DNA from: Solirubrobacter ginsenosidimutans
Lineage (GTDB): Bacteria; Actinomycetota; Thermoleophilia; Solirubrobacterales; Solirubrobacteraceae
Assembly (NCBI RefSeq): GCF_027587205.1
Contig: NZ_JAPDOD010000012.1
Span: 117,927-181,926, forward strand
Length of the DNA stretch: 64,000 nucleotides
Direction of reading: 5' to 3'
The position numbers and the translations under genes were made by a program. Positions within the stretch are counted from its first letter, which is position 1; the number at the start of each line of letters is the position of its first letter. Shown here in pieces: positions 7,372 through 15,219 of the stretch. Below the pieces are notes generated by a model. It saw only the letters and a program-made list of their open reading frames with translations. It was not told the DNA's origin and made no database searches.

Positions 7372-8368
7372 GACCGGCGTCAAGGTCAGCCCGCTGTGCC
7401 TCGGCGCGATGATGTTCGGCGCCTGGGGCGAGCCGGACCACGACACATCGATCCGGATCATCCACGCCGCGCTCGACGCGGGCATCAACTTCGTGGACAC
7501 GGCTGACGTCTACAGCCAGGGCGAGAACGAGGAGATCGTCGGCAAGGCCCTCAAAGGCCGCCGCGACGACATCGTTCTCGCCACGAAGTTCCACGGCCAG
7601 ATGGGCGACGAGATCAACCATCAGGGCAACTCGCGCCGGTGGATCATGCAGGAGGTCGAGAACTCGCTCCGGCGGCTGGACACCGACTACATCGACCTGT
7701 ACCAGGTCCACCGCCCGGACGAGGAGACCGACGTCGAGGAGATGCTCTCGGCACTGACGGACCTCGTCCGCGCCGGCAAGATCCGCTACTTCGGCTCCTC
7801 GACGTTCCCGGCGTCGCAGATCGTCGAGGCCCAGTGGGTGGCGCGCGACCGGGGCCTCGAGCGCTTCAAGACCGAGCAGCCGCCCTACAGCATGCTCGTG
7901 CGCGGGATCGAGGCCGACGTCCTGCCCACCGCCCAGCGCCACGGCATGGGCGTGATCCCCTGGAGCCCGCTCGCGGGCGGCTGGCTGAGCGGGAAGTACC
8001 GCAAGGGCGCCGACACGCCGACGTCCACCCGCGCGGACCGGCTCCCGCACCGTTACGACCTCAGCCTCCCGGGCAACCAGCGCAAGTTCGAGGCCGCGGA
8101 CGCGCTCGGCGCGCTTGCGGACGAGGTCGGCATCCCGCTGATCGAGATCGCGATCGCGTTCGTCATCAATCACCCGGCGGTGACGTCGGCGATCATCGGG
8201 CCGCGCACGATGGAGCACCTCGAGTCCCAGCTCCCGGCGGCGACGCGCCAACTCGACGCGGAACTCCTGGACCGCATCGACGAGATCGTCCCGCCCGCGA
8301 CGAGCTTCAACTACGCGGACACGGGCTACGCCAACCCGGCACTGGAGCCGGCGGCGCGCAGGAGGTGA
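7349..8368 (+). CDS. Aldo/keto reductase
   Basis: 339 residues, a complete AKR TIM barrel. The catalytic residues are in place: Asp50 and Tyr55 in FVDTADVYSQGENE, Lys80 in LATKFHG and His121 in LYQVHRPD. The C-terminal NADPH-binding region (PAVTSAIIGPRTMEHLESQL) is intact. It resembles the YghZ/Kv-beta-like branch that reduces aldehydes and ketones with NADPH. It overlaps ogt by 23 nt; a strong hairpin follows at 8388-8416. Confidence 0.93.
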   Translation: MEYRNLGRTGVKVSPLCLGAMMFGAWGEPDHDTSIRIIHAALDAGINFVDTADVYSQGENEEIVGKALKGRRDDIVLATKFHGQMGDEINHQGNSRRWIMQEVENSLRRLDTDYIDLYQVHRPDEETDVEEMLSALTDLVRAGKIRYFGSSTFPASQIVEAQWVARDRGLERFKTEQPPYSMLVRGIEADVLPTAQRHGMGVIPWSPLAGGWLSGKYRKGADTPTSTRADRLPHRYDLSLPGNQRKFEAADALGALADEVGIPLIEIAIAFVINHPAVTSAIIGPRTMEHLESQLPAATRQLDAELLDRIDEIVPPATSFNYADTGYANPALEPAARRR

Positions 8369-8387
8369 GAGTTCGAAAGTGGCTTGG

Positions 8388-8416
8388 CGCCGGGCGGCCA
8401 TCGGGGCCGCCCGGCG
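8388..8416. terminator. Bidirectional hairpin between convergent genes
   Basis: CGCCGGGCGGCC (8388-8399) and GGCCGCCCGGCG (8405-8416) form a perfect 12-bp stem with a 5-nt loop. It lies between the stop codons of the aldo/keto reductase (8368, plus) and the zinc-ribbon gene (8423, minus). There is no T-tract on either side, as in other convergent junctions of this window. Confidence 0.6.
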
Positions 8417-8422
8417 TCGCTC

Positions 8423-8521
8423 TTAGCGCGTGGTGTTCATCGCGCCGCCGCAGTGCGGGCAGCTTGCCCGCTCCGCGTAGCGCTCGCCCCACAGGCGAAG
8501 GCAGCGAAGGCATCGGATCAT
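8423..8521 (-). CDS. Tiny zinc-ribbon protein
   Basis: 32 residues: MIRCLRCLRLWGERYAERASCPHCGGAMNTTR, that is two CxxC knuckles (Cys4/Cys7 and Cys21/Cys24) expected to hold one zinc ion. The case for a real gene is the ribosome-binding site: AAGAAAGGAGGATCACC directly precedes the ATG, one of the best Shine-Dalgarno matches in the window, plus the hairpin downstream. Such mini-ribbons are often nucleic-acid or partner-binding adaptors; no function can be named. It is transcribed away from glgP, with which it shares the 108-nt divergent region. Confidence 0.7.
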   Translation of the reverse strand: MIRCLRCLRLWGERYAERASCPHCGGAMNTTR

Positions 8522-8629
8522 GGTGATCCTCCTTTCTTGAATCAAGGGAGCCGCAGCGTTTGAGCTGGCTGCGCTCGGGCCTTGACTCGTTCAAGGGTAT
8601 CGGCAGCGGGTGACGGGAACCTAAGGGGA

Positions 8630-10783
8630 ATGCCTATCCTCCGCGACGTGCAAGCTGGCCGAAGCGAATTGGAGCGAGCCGCCACGGCGCTCGCGACCCG
8701 CATTCCCGAGCCGTTGGGCGTCCTCGCCCGACTCGCTTATAACTACCGCTGGGCCTGGGATCCGGACGGGCCCGCCGTCTTCCGGGACGTCGATGCCGAC
8801 CGCTGGGAGCGCGTCGCCGAGAACCCGGTCCGACTGCTCCAGGAGGCCGCGACCGACCGGCTCGCGGCCGCCGCGGCAAACCCCGAGCTGCTCGCCCGCG
8901 CCGCCGCGCTCGAGGAGCGCGTGAGCGCCGACCTCGCGCGCCCCCGCCGCGACGAGATCACGACGGCCGAGCGCCCCATCGCCTACTTCTCCGCCGAGTA
9001 CGGCTTCCACGGCTCGTTCCCGATCTACTCGGGCGGCCTCGGCGCGCTCGCCGGGGACATCCTCAAGGAGGCTTCCGACCGCGCCTGGCCGCTGGTCGCC
9101 GTCGGCCTCCTGTACCGCGAGGGCTACTTCCGCCAGCGCATCGACGGCGGCGGCTGGCAGCACGAGTACTGGGTCGACACCGATCCGGACCGCCTGCCCA
9201 CGGCGCTCGTCACGGGCGACGACGGCGAGCCGATCACGATCACGGTGCCGATCGGCGACACCGAGGTCACCGCGCAGATCTGGCGCGTGGACATCGGCGG
9301 CATCCCGCTCTATCTGCTCGACGCCGATCGACCGGAGAACACGCAGACCGCGCGCTGGATCACGTCGCGCCTGTACATCGGCGACGAGGACACCCGCCTG
9401 GCGCAGTACATGCTGCTCGGCGTTGGCGGCGTGCGGGCGCTCGAGGCGATGGGGATCGAGCCCGGCCTCGTGCACCTCAACGAGGGTCATGCCGCGTTCG
9501 TCTCGCTCGAGCTCGCCCGGCGCCACTACAGCGGCACCGGCTCGCTGTCCGCGGCGCTGGAGATCGGCCGCAAGCAGACGATCTTCACCACCCACACCCC
9601 GGTCCCCGCGGGCAACGACACGTACCCCGCCCAGCAGGTCGCGGACACGCTCGCGCATATCGCCGGGACGCTGGGCGTCGAGGCCGAGGAGATCATCGCG
9701 CTCGGCCGGACCAACCCGGAAGAGGGCGCGGAGCCGTTCGGCGTCACGCAGTTCGCGCTGCGCACCAGCCGCGCCGCGAACGGCGTGAGCCGCCGTCATG
9801 GCGAGGTCGCGCGCGAGATGTGGCAGGCGATGTGGCCCGAGAAGGCCGTCGACGACGTCCCGATCACCTACGTCACCAACGGCGTGCACATCCCGACGTG
9901 GCTCGGCCAGCCGATGTGGGAGCTGCTGAACAAGCATCTCGGCGAGGACTGGCTGGACCGCGCGACCGACCCCGCGACATGGGCCCCGGTCGACGACATC
10001 CCGGCCAAGGAGCTGTGGGACGTCCGCAAGACCCAGCGCGCCGACATGATCACCTACGTCCAGCACCGTGCGGTCGCGGACCGGCTGTCGCGCGACGAAC
10101 CGCGTGCCTACGCGGAAGCCGCGGCGAACATGGATCCGGACGTGCTGACGATCGGCTTCGCCCGCCGCCTCGCCACCTACAAGCGGCTGAACCTGCTGCT
10201 CCAGGACGTCGAGCGCGCGATGAAGCTCGTCGCCGGCGACCGGCCGATCCAGGTCCTGATCGCCGGCAAGGCGCACCCGCGCGACGAGGGCGGCAAGCGG
10301 CTCGTCCAGGCCTTGTTCGAGTCCAAGAACGCGCCCGGCTTCGCCGATCGCGTCGCCTACCTCAACGACTACGACCTGCGCATGGCCGCGTGGCTCGTGC
10401 GCGGGTGCGACGTCTGGATCAACCTGCCGCGGCCGCCGCTCGAGGCGTCCGGCACGTCGGGCATGAAGAACGTCGTCAACGGCGGCCTGCAGCTGAGCGT
10501 GCTCGACGGCTGGTGGGCCGAGGGCTACGACGGCCACAACGGCTGGTCGCTGTCCGGCGACGTCGACCACGACCACGGCGCCCAGGACGCGCGCCACGCC
10601 CACGAGCTCCTGCGCCTGCTCGAGGAAGAGGTCGCGCCGGAGTTCTACCGCTCGTCAGGCGACGGCATCCCGCGCGACTGGGTCGCCCGCGTCCGCCGCT
10701 CGCTGCGCACGCTCGGCCCGGAGTTCGGCGCCGGCCGGATGCTCGAGGACTACGAGAAGAAGGTCTACAAGACCGGGCTCTAG
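8630..10783 (+). CDS. glgP: Alpha-glucan (glycogen) phosphorylase, actinobacterial/archaeal type
   Basis: 717 residues from the ATG at 8630. An N-terminal DUF3417-type region (VLARLAYNYRWAWDPDG) is followed by YFSAEYGFHGSFPIYSGGLGALAGD and a C-terminal GT35 lobe with FARRLATYKRLNLLL, IAGKAHPRD and ASGTSGMKNVVNGGLQLS, whose lysine (SGMK) holds pyridoxal phosphate. It releases glucose-1-phosphate from glycogen or maltodextrin in the cytoplasm. The length and the HTPVPAG and NEGHAA motifs fit the TIGR02094 class rather than the about 830-residue classical enzymes. A GTG in frame at about 8648 is an alternative start. The stop overlaps that of the convergent zinc-ribbon membrane gene. Confidence 0.95.
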   Translation: MPILRDVQAGRSELERAATALATRIPEPLGVLARLAYNYRWAWDPDGPAVFRDVDADRWERVAENPVRLLQEAATDRLAAAAANPELLARAAALEERVSADLARPRRDEITTAERPIAYFSAEYGFHGSFPIYSGGLGALAGDILKEASDRAWPLVAVGLLYREGYFRQRIDGGGWQHEYWVDTDPDRLPTALVTGDDGEPITITVPIGDTEVTAQIWRVDIGGIPLYLLDADRPENTQTARWITSRLYIGDEDTRLAQYMLLGVGGVRALEAMGIEPGLVHLNEGHAAFVSLELARRHYSGTGSLSAALEIGRKQTIFTTHTPVPAGNDTYPAQQVADTLAHIAGTLGVEAEEIIALGRTNPEEGAEPFGVTQFALRTSRAANGVSRRHGEVAREMWQAMWPEKAVDDVPITYVTNGVHIPTWLGQPMWELLNKHLGEDWLDRATDPATWAPVDDIPAKELWDVRKTQRADMITYVQHRAVADRLSRDEPRAYAEAAANMDPDVLTIGFARRLATYKRLNLLLQDVERAMKLVAGDRPIQVLIAGKAHPRDEGGKRLVQALFESKNAPGFADRVAYLNDYDLRMAAWLVRGCDVWINLPRPPLEASGTSGMKNVVNGGLQLSVLDGWWAEGYDGHNGWSLSGDVDHDHGAQDARHAHELLRLLEEEVAPEFYRSSGDGIPRDWVARVRRSLRTLGPEFGAGRMLEDYEKKVYKTGL

Positions 10784-10788
10784 CCCGG
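10773..10788. terminator. Hairpin spanning two convergent stop codons
   Basis: CCGGGCT (10773-10779) and AGCCCGG (10782-10788) flank CT. The stem contains both the glgP TAG and the TAG of the opposite gene. A short bidirectional terminator is plausible; no T-run follows. Confidence 0.35.
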
Positions 10789-11265
10789 CCCGATGGTGAC
10801 GGACGGCGTCGCGGTCGGCGACGCCGTCTTGGTGGCGGTGACCGTCGGCTCGGCGGTCGCCGTCGCGCCGGCGTCCGGCGTCGTGGCGGGCGCCGGCGTC
10901 TCGGTGGCGAACGGGGTCGCCGTCGGGACCGCCGGCGGGACCGCCGCGCCGGCCGCGGGCAGGCGCGCGTCCAGCTCCTTCTGCACGTCGGTGCGGAACT
11001 TGTTCAGGCTCGTATCGAAGTCTTGGTTGATCTGCTCGATGCGGTCATCGACGCGGTGCTGCGCGATCTGGCCGGCGATCACGAACAGCACGACCATGCC
11101 GAGCAGGACGACGCCCACCGCCACGGCCAGCATCCACGGCGCGATGGCGCGGCCGCTGCGGAAGCGGGCCGTGCAGTAGGGGCATGTCGGACCGGTCGCC
11201 CAGGACAGACGCGCGCAGTTCGGACAGACGCGCTGCGGGGGTGCGACGGCGGTGGTGGCCTCCAT
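10780..11265 (-). CDS. Zinc-ribbon membrane protein with Pro/Thr/Ala-rich tail
   Basis: 161 residues. An N-terminal zinc ribbon (CPNC at about 14-17 and CPYC at about 28-31) is followed by a single membrane helix (APWMLAVAVGVVLLGMVVLFVIAG, about 42-65), a short coiled-coil-like stretch (DDRIEQINQDFDTSLNKFRTDVQKELDARL) and a 60-residue low-complexity extracellular tail (PTATP/TATAEP repeats). The ribbon would be cytoplasmic. No function is known. It lies convergent to glgP and divergent from the hydrolase at 11352. Confidence 0.8.
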   Translation of the reverse strand: MEATTAVAPPQRVCPNCARLSWATGPTCPYCTARFRSGRAIAPWMLAVAVGVVLLGMVVLFVIAGQIAQHRVDDRIEQINQDFDTSLNKFRTDVQKELDARLPAAGAAVPPAVPTATPFATETPAPATTPDAGATATAEPTVTATKTASPTATPSVTIGPG

Positions 11266-11351
11266 CCTCCCTAGCGTACGACGCAGTCATCCGACCTAAC
11301 CCCACGGCGTCAGGTCGCGGATAATCCGGCCTCGCTCACGAGGAGGCACTG

Positions 11352-12212
11352 ATGTCCGATACCGAAGCGCCCACGACGATCACCGAGCACGAGGCACAGG
11401 AGGTCGCGCGCGCCAACGCGACCGGGCTGCAGCCGGTGGTGTTCATCCACGGCCTGTGGCTGCTGCCGAGCAGCTGGGATCGCTGGGTCAAGCTGTTCGA
11501 GGAGGCGGGCTTCACCGCGCTCACGCCGGGTTGGCCCGACGATCCCGACACCGTGGAAGAGGCCAACGAGCATCCCGAGGTGTTCGCGAAGAAGACCGTC
11601 GGTCAGGTCGCCGACCACTTCGACGAGATCCTCCGCGGCCTGGACAAGAAGCCCGTCGTGGTCGGGCACTCGTTCGGCGGCCTGCTGACGCAGATCGTCG
11701 CCGGCCGCGGCCTCTCCGCCGTCTCGGTCGCGATCGACCCGGCGCCGTTCCAGGGCGTCCTCCCGCTGCCGTTCTCCGCGCTGAAGTCGGCGAGCCCGGT
11801 GCTCAAGAACCCGGCCAACCGCAACCGCGCGGTGCCGCTCACCTACGACCAGTTCCGCTACGGGTTCGCCAACGCGGTCAGCGAGGAGGAGGCGCACGCG
11901 CTCTACGACGAGTTCGCCGTTCCGGCCGCGGGCGCGCCGCTCTTCCAGGCCGCGACCGCGAACTTCAACCCGTGGACCGAGGTCAAGGTCGACACCAAGA
12001 ACCCGGAGCGCGGCCCGCTGCTGATCATCTCGGGCGAGAAGGACCACACCGTGCCGTGGGCGATCGCCAACGCGTCCTACAAGCAGCAGCAGCACAACGA
12101 AGGCGTGACCGAGATCGTCGAGATCAAGGGCCGCGGCCACGCCCTGACGATCGACTCGGGTTGGCAGGAGGTCGCCGACACCGCGCTGTCCTTCGTCTCG
12201 CGCAACCTGTAG
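11352..12212 (+). CDS. Alpha/beta hydrolase
   Basis: 286 residues with a strong site (GAGGAGG) 5 nt before the ATG. FIHGLWLLPSSWDRW is the oxyanion region; the nucleophile serine is in VVGHSFGGLLTQ (about residue 107); the acid and histidine are expected in IISGEKDHTVPWA and KGRGHALTIDSGW. There is no signal peptide, so it is cytoplasmic. It belongs to the broad family of esterases, lipases and C-C hydrolases; relatives with the VFIHGLWL motif are often annotated only as alpha/beta hydrolase. It stands alone between the zinc-ribbon gene and the diguanylate cyclase. Confidence 0.9.
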   Translation: MSDTEAPTTITEHEAQEVARANATGLQPVVFIHGLWLLPSSWDRWVKLFEEAGFTALTPGWPDDPDTVEEANEHPEVFAKKTVGQVADHFDEILRGLDKKPVVVGHSFGGLLTQIVAGRGLSAVSVAIDPAPFQGVLPLPFSALKSASPVLKNPANRNRAVPLTYDQFRYGFANAVSEEEAHALYDEFAVPAAGAPLFQAATANFNPWTEVKVDTKNPERGPLLIISGEKDHTVPWAIANASYKQQQHNEGVTEIVEIKGRGHALTIDSGWQEVADTALSFVSRNL

Positions 12213-12254
12213 GGCTCAAGTCCGTCCGCTCCGTGGCCGATTCTGCGGACCGGG

Positions 12255-13913
12255 ATGACTGACGACGTCATGACCGCGACGCGGGCGCTGGAAGGCGCCC
12301 GCTCCGCGCATTGGGAGGACCCGACCGGTGCGTCGGTCATCGCGACCGCCGCCGTGGACACCGCCCGCCGGTTCGGCGCGGACGCGCTCCTGTGTCGCGC
12401 GCTCGCGCTGCAGGGCTCGATCGCGCTCAACCGCGGCGATCTGCACGCCGCGCTCGCGCTGGCCACGGAGGCCGAGCCGTGGTCCGGCGAGGACGTCGTC
12501 GCGTGCGCCGAGCTCGGCGCGCTGCAGTCGCAGCTGGCGTTCTTCTCCGGCACGTACAGCCTGGCGCTCGCTCACGCCGAGGAGGCGTCGGCGCTCGCCG
12601 ACGCGCAGGGCGACGCGCACCTGCGCCTGTATGTCCGGCGCGCGGCGTGCATGGTCCTCGGGACCGTCGGCGTCCCGGGCTGGGCCGAGTGGCTGCACGA
12701 GACGCTGGAGCTCTCGATCGCCGCCGGCGACGACTGGCAGGAGGCGATCTCGCGCAACGACCTCGCCTGCTGGCATCAGCGCGAGGAGCGGCTCGCCGAC
12801 GCCGAGGCGGAGCTCGCCCGCGGGCTGGAGGCCGCGGCGCGACTGACGCCGGGTGACTTCGCGCTCGGCGTGCTGCACTCGACCCGCGCCGACATCCGGC
12901 TGCTCGCCGGGCGCCCGGAGGAGGCGCTGACCGACGCCAACCGCTCGCTCGCCCACCAGTTCGCCCAGCTCACGCCGAACCCGTACATCCTCGGCGTCAC
13001 GGTGCGCGCCCAGGTCCAGGCGCTGGCTGCGCTCGGCCGGCTCGACGACGCGCAGCTCTCCGGCGACGGCGCGCTGGACCGGCTCGGGACCGACGTCCCG
13101 CACGCCCGCAGCCTCGTCCTGGCAACGCTCGCGGACGCGCTGCGCGACGCCGGCCGGGTCGAGGACGCCTACGACGCGCTGAGCCGCAGCGCCGCGCTCG
13201 AGCGCGAAGGCCTGCACGACCTCTCCGAGCTGCGCATCAACCTCGAGCGCGCCCGTCTGGAGACCGACGCGGCGCGCAGCACCGCGGCGGCGCTGGCGGC
13301 CAAGAACGCCGAGCTGGAAGCGCTCGTGCACCAGCTCAACGAGGCGCACGTGGCGCTCGAGCAGCGCACGGGCGAGCTGGAGACGCTGCAGGACCAGTTC
13401 CGCGAGCAGGCCGATCGCGACTGGCTGACCGGGCTGCACAATCGCCGCTACCTCGCACGCCAGCTCGATCTCGTCACCGGCGCCGAGGAGCAGGACTTCA
13501 GCCTCGCGGTCGTCGACCTCGATCATTTCAAGGGCATCAACGACACCTACGGCCACGACGTGGGCGACCAGGTCCTCGTGCGCGTCGCCGGGCTGCTGCT
13601 CGACGTCGTCCGCCGCAGCGACGTCGTCGCGCGCACGGGTGGCGAGGAGTTCGTGCTGCTGATGCCGGCCGCCGACGCCGACGCCGCGATGCACTGCTGC
13701 GAGCGGGCGCTCGCGGCGATCCGCGGCGCGGGCTGGGACGGCATCGCCCCCGGGTTGACCGTCACCGCGAGCGCCGGGATCGCGCGTTCCGGCGAGGCGC
13801 TGGGCCTGGACCGGATCGCCGCGCTCGCCGACCGCCGGCTCTACGACGCCAAGCGCCAGGGCCGCGATCGCGCCGTGGCGCGCACGTCACCCCTCGACGA
13901 CCCGCTGCAGTAG
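12255..13913 (+). CDS. Diguanylate cyclase with TPR-like N-terminal region
   Basis: 552 residues. The first about 330 form alanine-rich helical hairpins resembling TPR repeats, then a coiled coil (AKNAELEALVHQLNEAHVALEQRTGELETLQ) and a complete GGDEF domain (LTGLHNRRYL ... FKGINDTYGHDVGDQVL ... GGEEF). The product-inhibition I-site RxxD is present (RRSD, five residues before GGEEF). It has no membrane segment, so the sensor is cytoplasmic. It makes c-di-GMP from two GTP. The architecture (TPR, coiled coil, GGDEF) is common in this lineage. The 3' end overlaps the convergent MarR gene by 27 nt. Confidence 0.93.
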   Translation: MTDDVMTATRALEGARSAHWEDPTGASVIATAAVDTARRFGADALLCRALALQGSIALNRGDLHAALALATEAEPWSGEDVVACAELGALQSQLAFFSGTYSLALAHAEEASALADAQGDAHLRLYVRRAACMVLGTVGVPGWAEWLHETLELSIAAGDDWQEAISRNDLACWHQREERLADAEAELARGLEAAARLTPGDFALGVLHSTRADIRLLAGRPEEALTDANRSLAHQFAQLTPNPYILGVTVRAQVQALAALGRLDDAQLSGDGALDRLGTDVPHARSLVLATLADALRDAGRVEDAYDALSRSAALEREGLHDLSELRINLERARLETDAARSTAAALAAKNAELEALVHQLNEAHVALEQRTGELETLQDQFREQADRDWLTGLHNRRYLARQLDLVTGAEEQDFSLAVVDLDHFKGINDTYGHDVGDQVLVRVAGLLLDVVRRSDVVARTGGEEFVLLMPAADADAAMHCCERALAAIRGAGWDGIAPGLTVTASAGIARSGEALGLDRIAALADRRLYDAKRQGRDRAVARTSPLDDPLQ

Positions 13914-14312
13914 CCGCTCGAGTTCGCGGCGGTCCTTGTCGGAGAGGCCGGCCAGCAGCGCGTCCTGCGCCGCGTCGGCGCGCGCGTTCAGGCGCGCCAG
14001 CGCCGCGGTCCCGGCGCTGGTGAGCAGGACGGCGTTGCGCCGCCGGTCCTGCTCGTCGACCGTCCGCTCGACCAGCCCGGCCGCCTCCAGGTCGTTGATG
14101 ACGGCGACCATGTTCTTGCGGTCGATCCACAGCCGGCGGCCGAGCTCGGCCTGGCTGGCCGGGCCGATCTCGTCCAGCGTGACGAGCACCGTGAAGTGCG
14201 GCTTGCGCAGCCCCTCCTCGGCGAAGCCGTCGCTGACGAGCTGATGGCCGCGCCGCGCGGCCTCGCTCAATAGCCAGCTCGGAAGCTGTCGCAGTCGGTT
14301 CGGGGCGTCCAC
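13887..14312 (-). CDS. MarR-family transcriptional regulator
   Basis: 141 residues from a GTG at 14312 (DAPNRLRQLPSW). The winged helix is clear: PHFTVLVTLDEIGPASQAELGRRLWIDRKNMVAVINDLEAAGLVER, then the wing DEQDRRRNAVLLTSAG. Longer in-frame extensions would run into the divergent gene and past the palindrome, so the GTG is preferred. It sits back to back with the dehalogenase-like gene, with a 30-nt palindrome between them, the classic autoregulated MarR arrangement in which a substrate-like ligand relieves repression of both genes. Confidence 0.9.
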   Translation of the reverse strand: MDAPNRLRQLPSWLLSEAARRGHQLVSDGFAEEGLRKPHFTVLVTLDEIGPASQAELGRRLWIDRKNMVAVINDLEAAGLVERTVDEQDRRRNAVLLTSAGTAALARLNARADAAQDALLAGLSDKDRRELERLLQRVVEG

Positions 14313-14328
14313 GCGGCGACATGATACC

Positions 14329-14358
14329 GTTGGTCTTACCAACGTTGGTACGACCAAT
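14329..14358. promoter_or_regulatory. Palindromic operator between marR-type and dehalogenase-like genes
   Basis: The centre TACCAACGTTGGTA (14337-14350) is a perfect 14-nt palindrome; symmetry continues with few mismatches to 14329 and 14358. It ends 15 nt before the ATG of the hydrolase and begins 17 nt before the regulator start. Size and position fit a MarR dimer site. Confidence 0.75.
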
Positions 14359-14373
14359 GAAAGGCGGTAAGCG

Positions 14374-15219
14374 ATGCCCACCATCGACGTACTCGACTCG
14401 ACCATCCATTACGAAGGCTCAGCCGGGCCGATCGTGTACCTGCACGGCAACCCGACCTCGTCGCATGCGTGGCGCAAGGTCCTGCCGCGCACCGGCGGCC
14501 TCGCGCCCGACCTGATCGGGATGGGGCGCTCGGGCAAGCCCGACATCGCCTACTCGTTCGCCGACCACGCGCGTTACCTCGACGCGTGGTTCGACGCCAT
14601 GGAACTGGACGACGTGATCCTCGTCGGCCACGACTGGGGCGGTGCGCTCGCGTTCGACTGGGCGGCGCGGCACCCCGGCCGCGTGCGCGGCCTCGCGTTC
14701 TTCGAGACGATCCTCAGGCCGCTCTGGTGGGCCGACTACCCACCGGTCGCGCAGGAGCGCTTCAAGGGCTACCGGACAGCGGGCGTGGGCGAGCAGAAGA
14801 TCCTCGAGGAGAACGTGTTCATCACCGAGGCGCTGCACGCCACGACGCTCACGACGCTGAGCGACGAGGACTACGCGGTCTACGCCGCGCCCTACCCGAC
14901 GGTCGAGAGCCGCCGCCCGCTGCTCGCGTGGCCGCGCGCGACGCCGATCGACGGCGAACCTGCCGACGTCGTCGCGCGGGCCGAGGCCTACGACGCCTGG
15001 CTCGCGACCAGCGCCGACGTCCCGAAGCTCCTGCTGACCTTCGAGGGCTCGCCGACGCTGATGATCGGGCCGGTGCTGGAAGCCTGGTGCCGGGAGAACA
15101 TCGCCGCGCTCGAGGTCGTGCCGTGCGGCCCCGCGGGCCACCTCGCGCTCGAGGACCGGCCGGAGGCGATCGGCGACGCGCTCGTCGCCTGGCTCAACCG
15201 CACGCTCGCCCCGGCCTAA
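14374..15219 (+). CDS. Haloalkane dehalogenase-like alpha/beta hydrolase
   Basis: 281 residues. It follows the DhaA/LinB pattern: LHGNPTSSHAW (halide-binding Asn26), PDLIGMGRSGKPD, the nucleophile Asp87 and halide-binding Trp88 in VGHDWGGALAFDWA, acid Glu111 in FFETILRP and a late histidine in GPAGHLALEDRP. That Asn-Asp-Trp-Glu-His set is what distinguishes HLD-II dehalogenases from epoxide hydrolases. The predicted reaction is hydrolysis of haloalkanes to alcohol plus halide in the cytoplasm; the true substrate is unknown. The site AAGGCGG precedes the ATG. The divergent MarR and palindrome suggest substrate-induced expression. It overlaps the convergent LAL gene by 4 nt. Confidence 0.88.
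   Translation: MPTIDVLDSTIHYEGSAGPIVYLHGNPTSSHAWRKVLPRTGGLAPDLIGMGRSGKPDIAYSFADHARYLDAWFDAMELDDVILVGHDWGGALAFDWAARHPGRVRGLAFFETILRPLWWADYPPVAQERFKGYRTAGVGEQKILEENVFITEALHATTLTTLSDEDYAVYAAPYPTVESRRPLLAWPRATPIDGEPADVVARAEAYDAWLATSADVPKLLLTFEGSPTLMIGPVLEAWCRENIAALEVVPCGPAGHLALEDRPEAIGDALVAWLNRTLAPA

Noticed and set aside
8621..10603. A 660-codon minus-strand open frame
   Set aside because: Antisense to glgP, which carries a complete phosphorylase with its PLP lysine.
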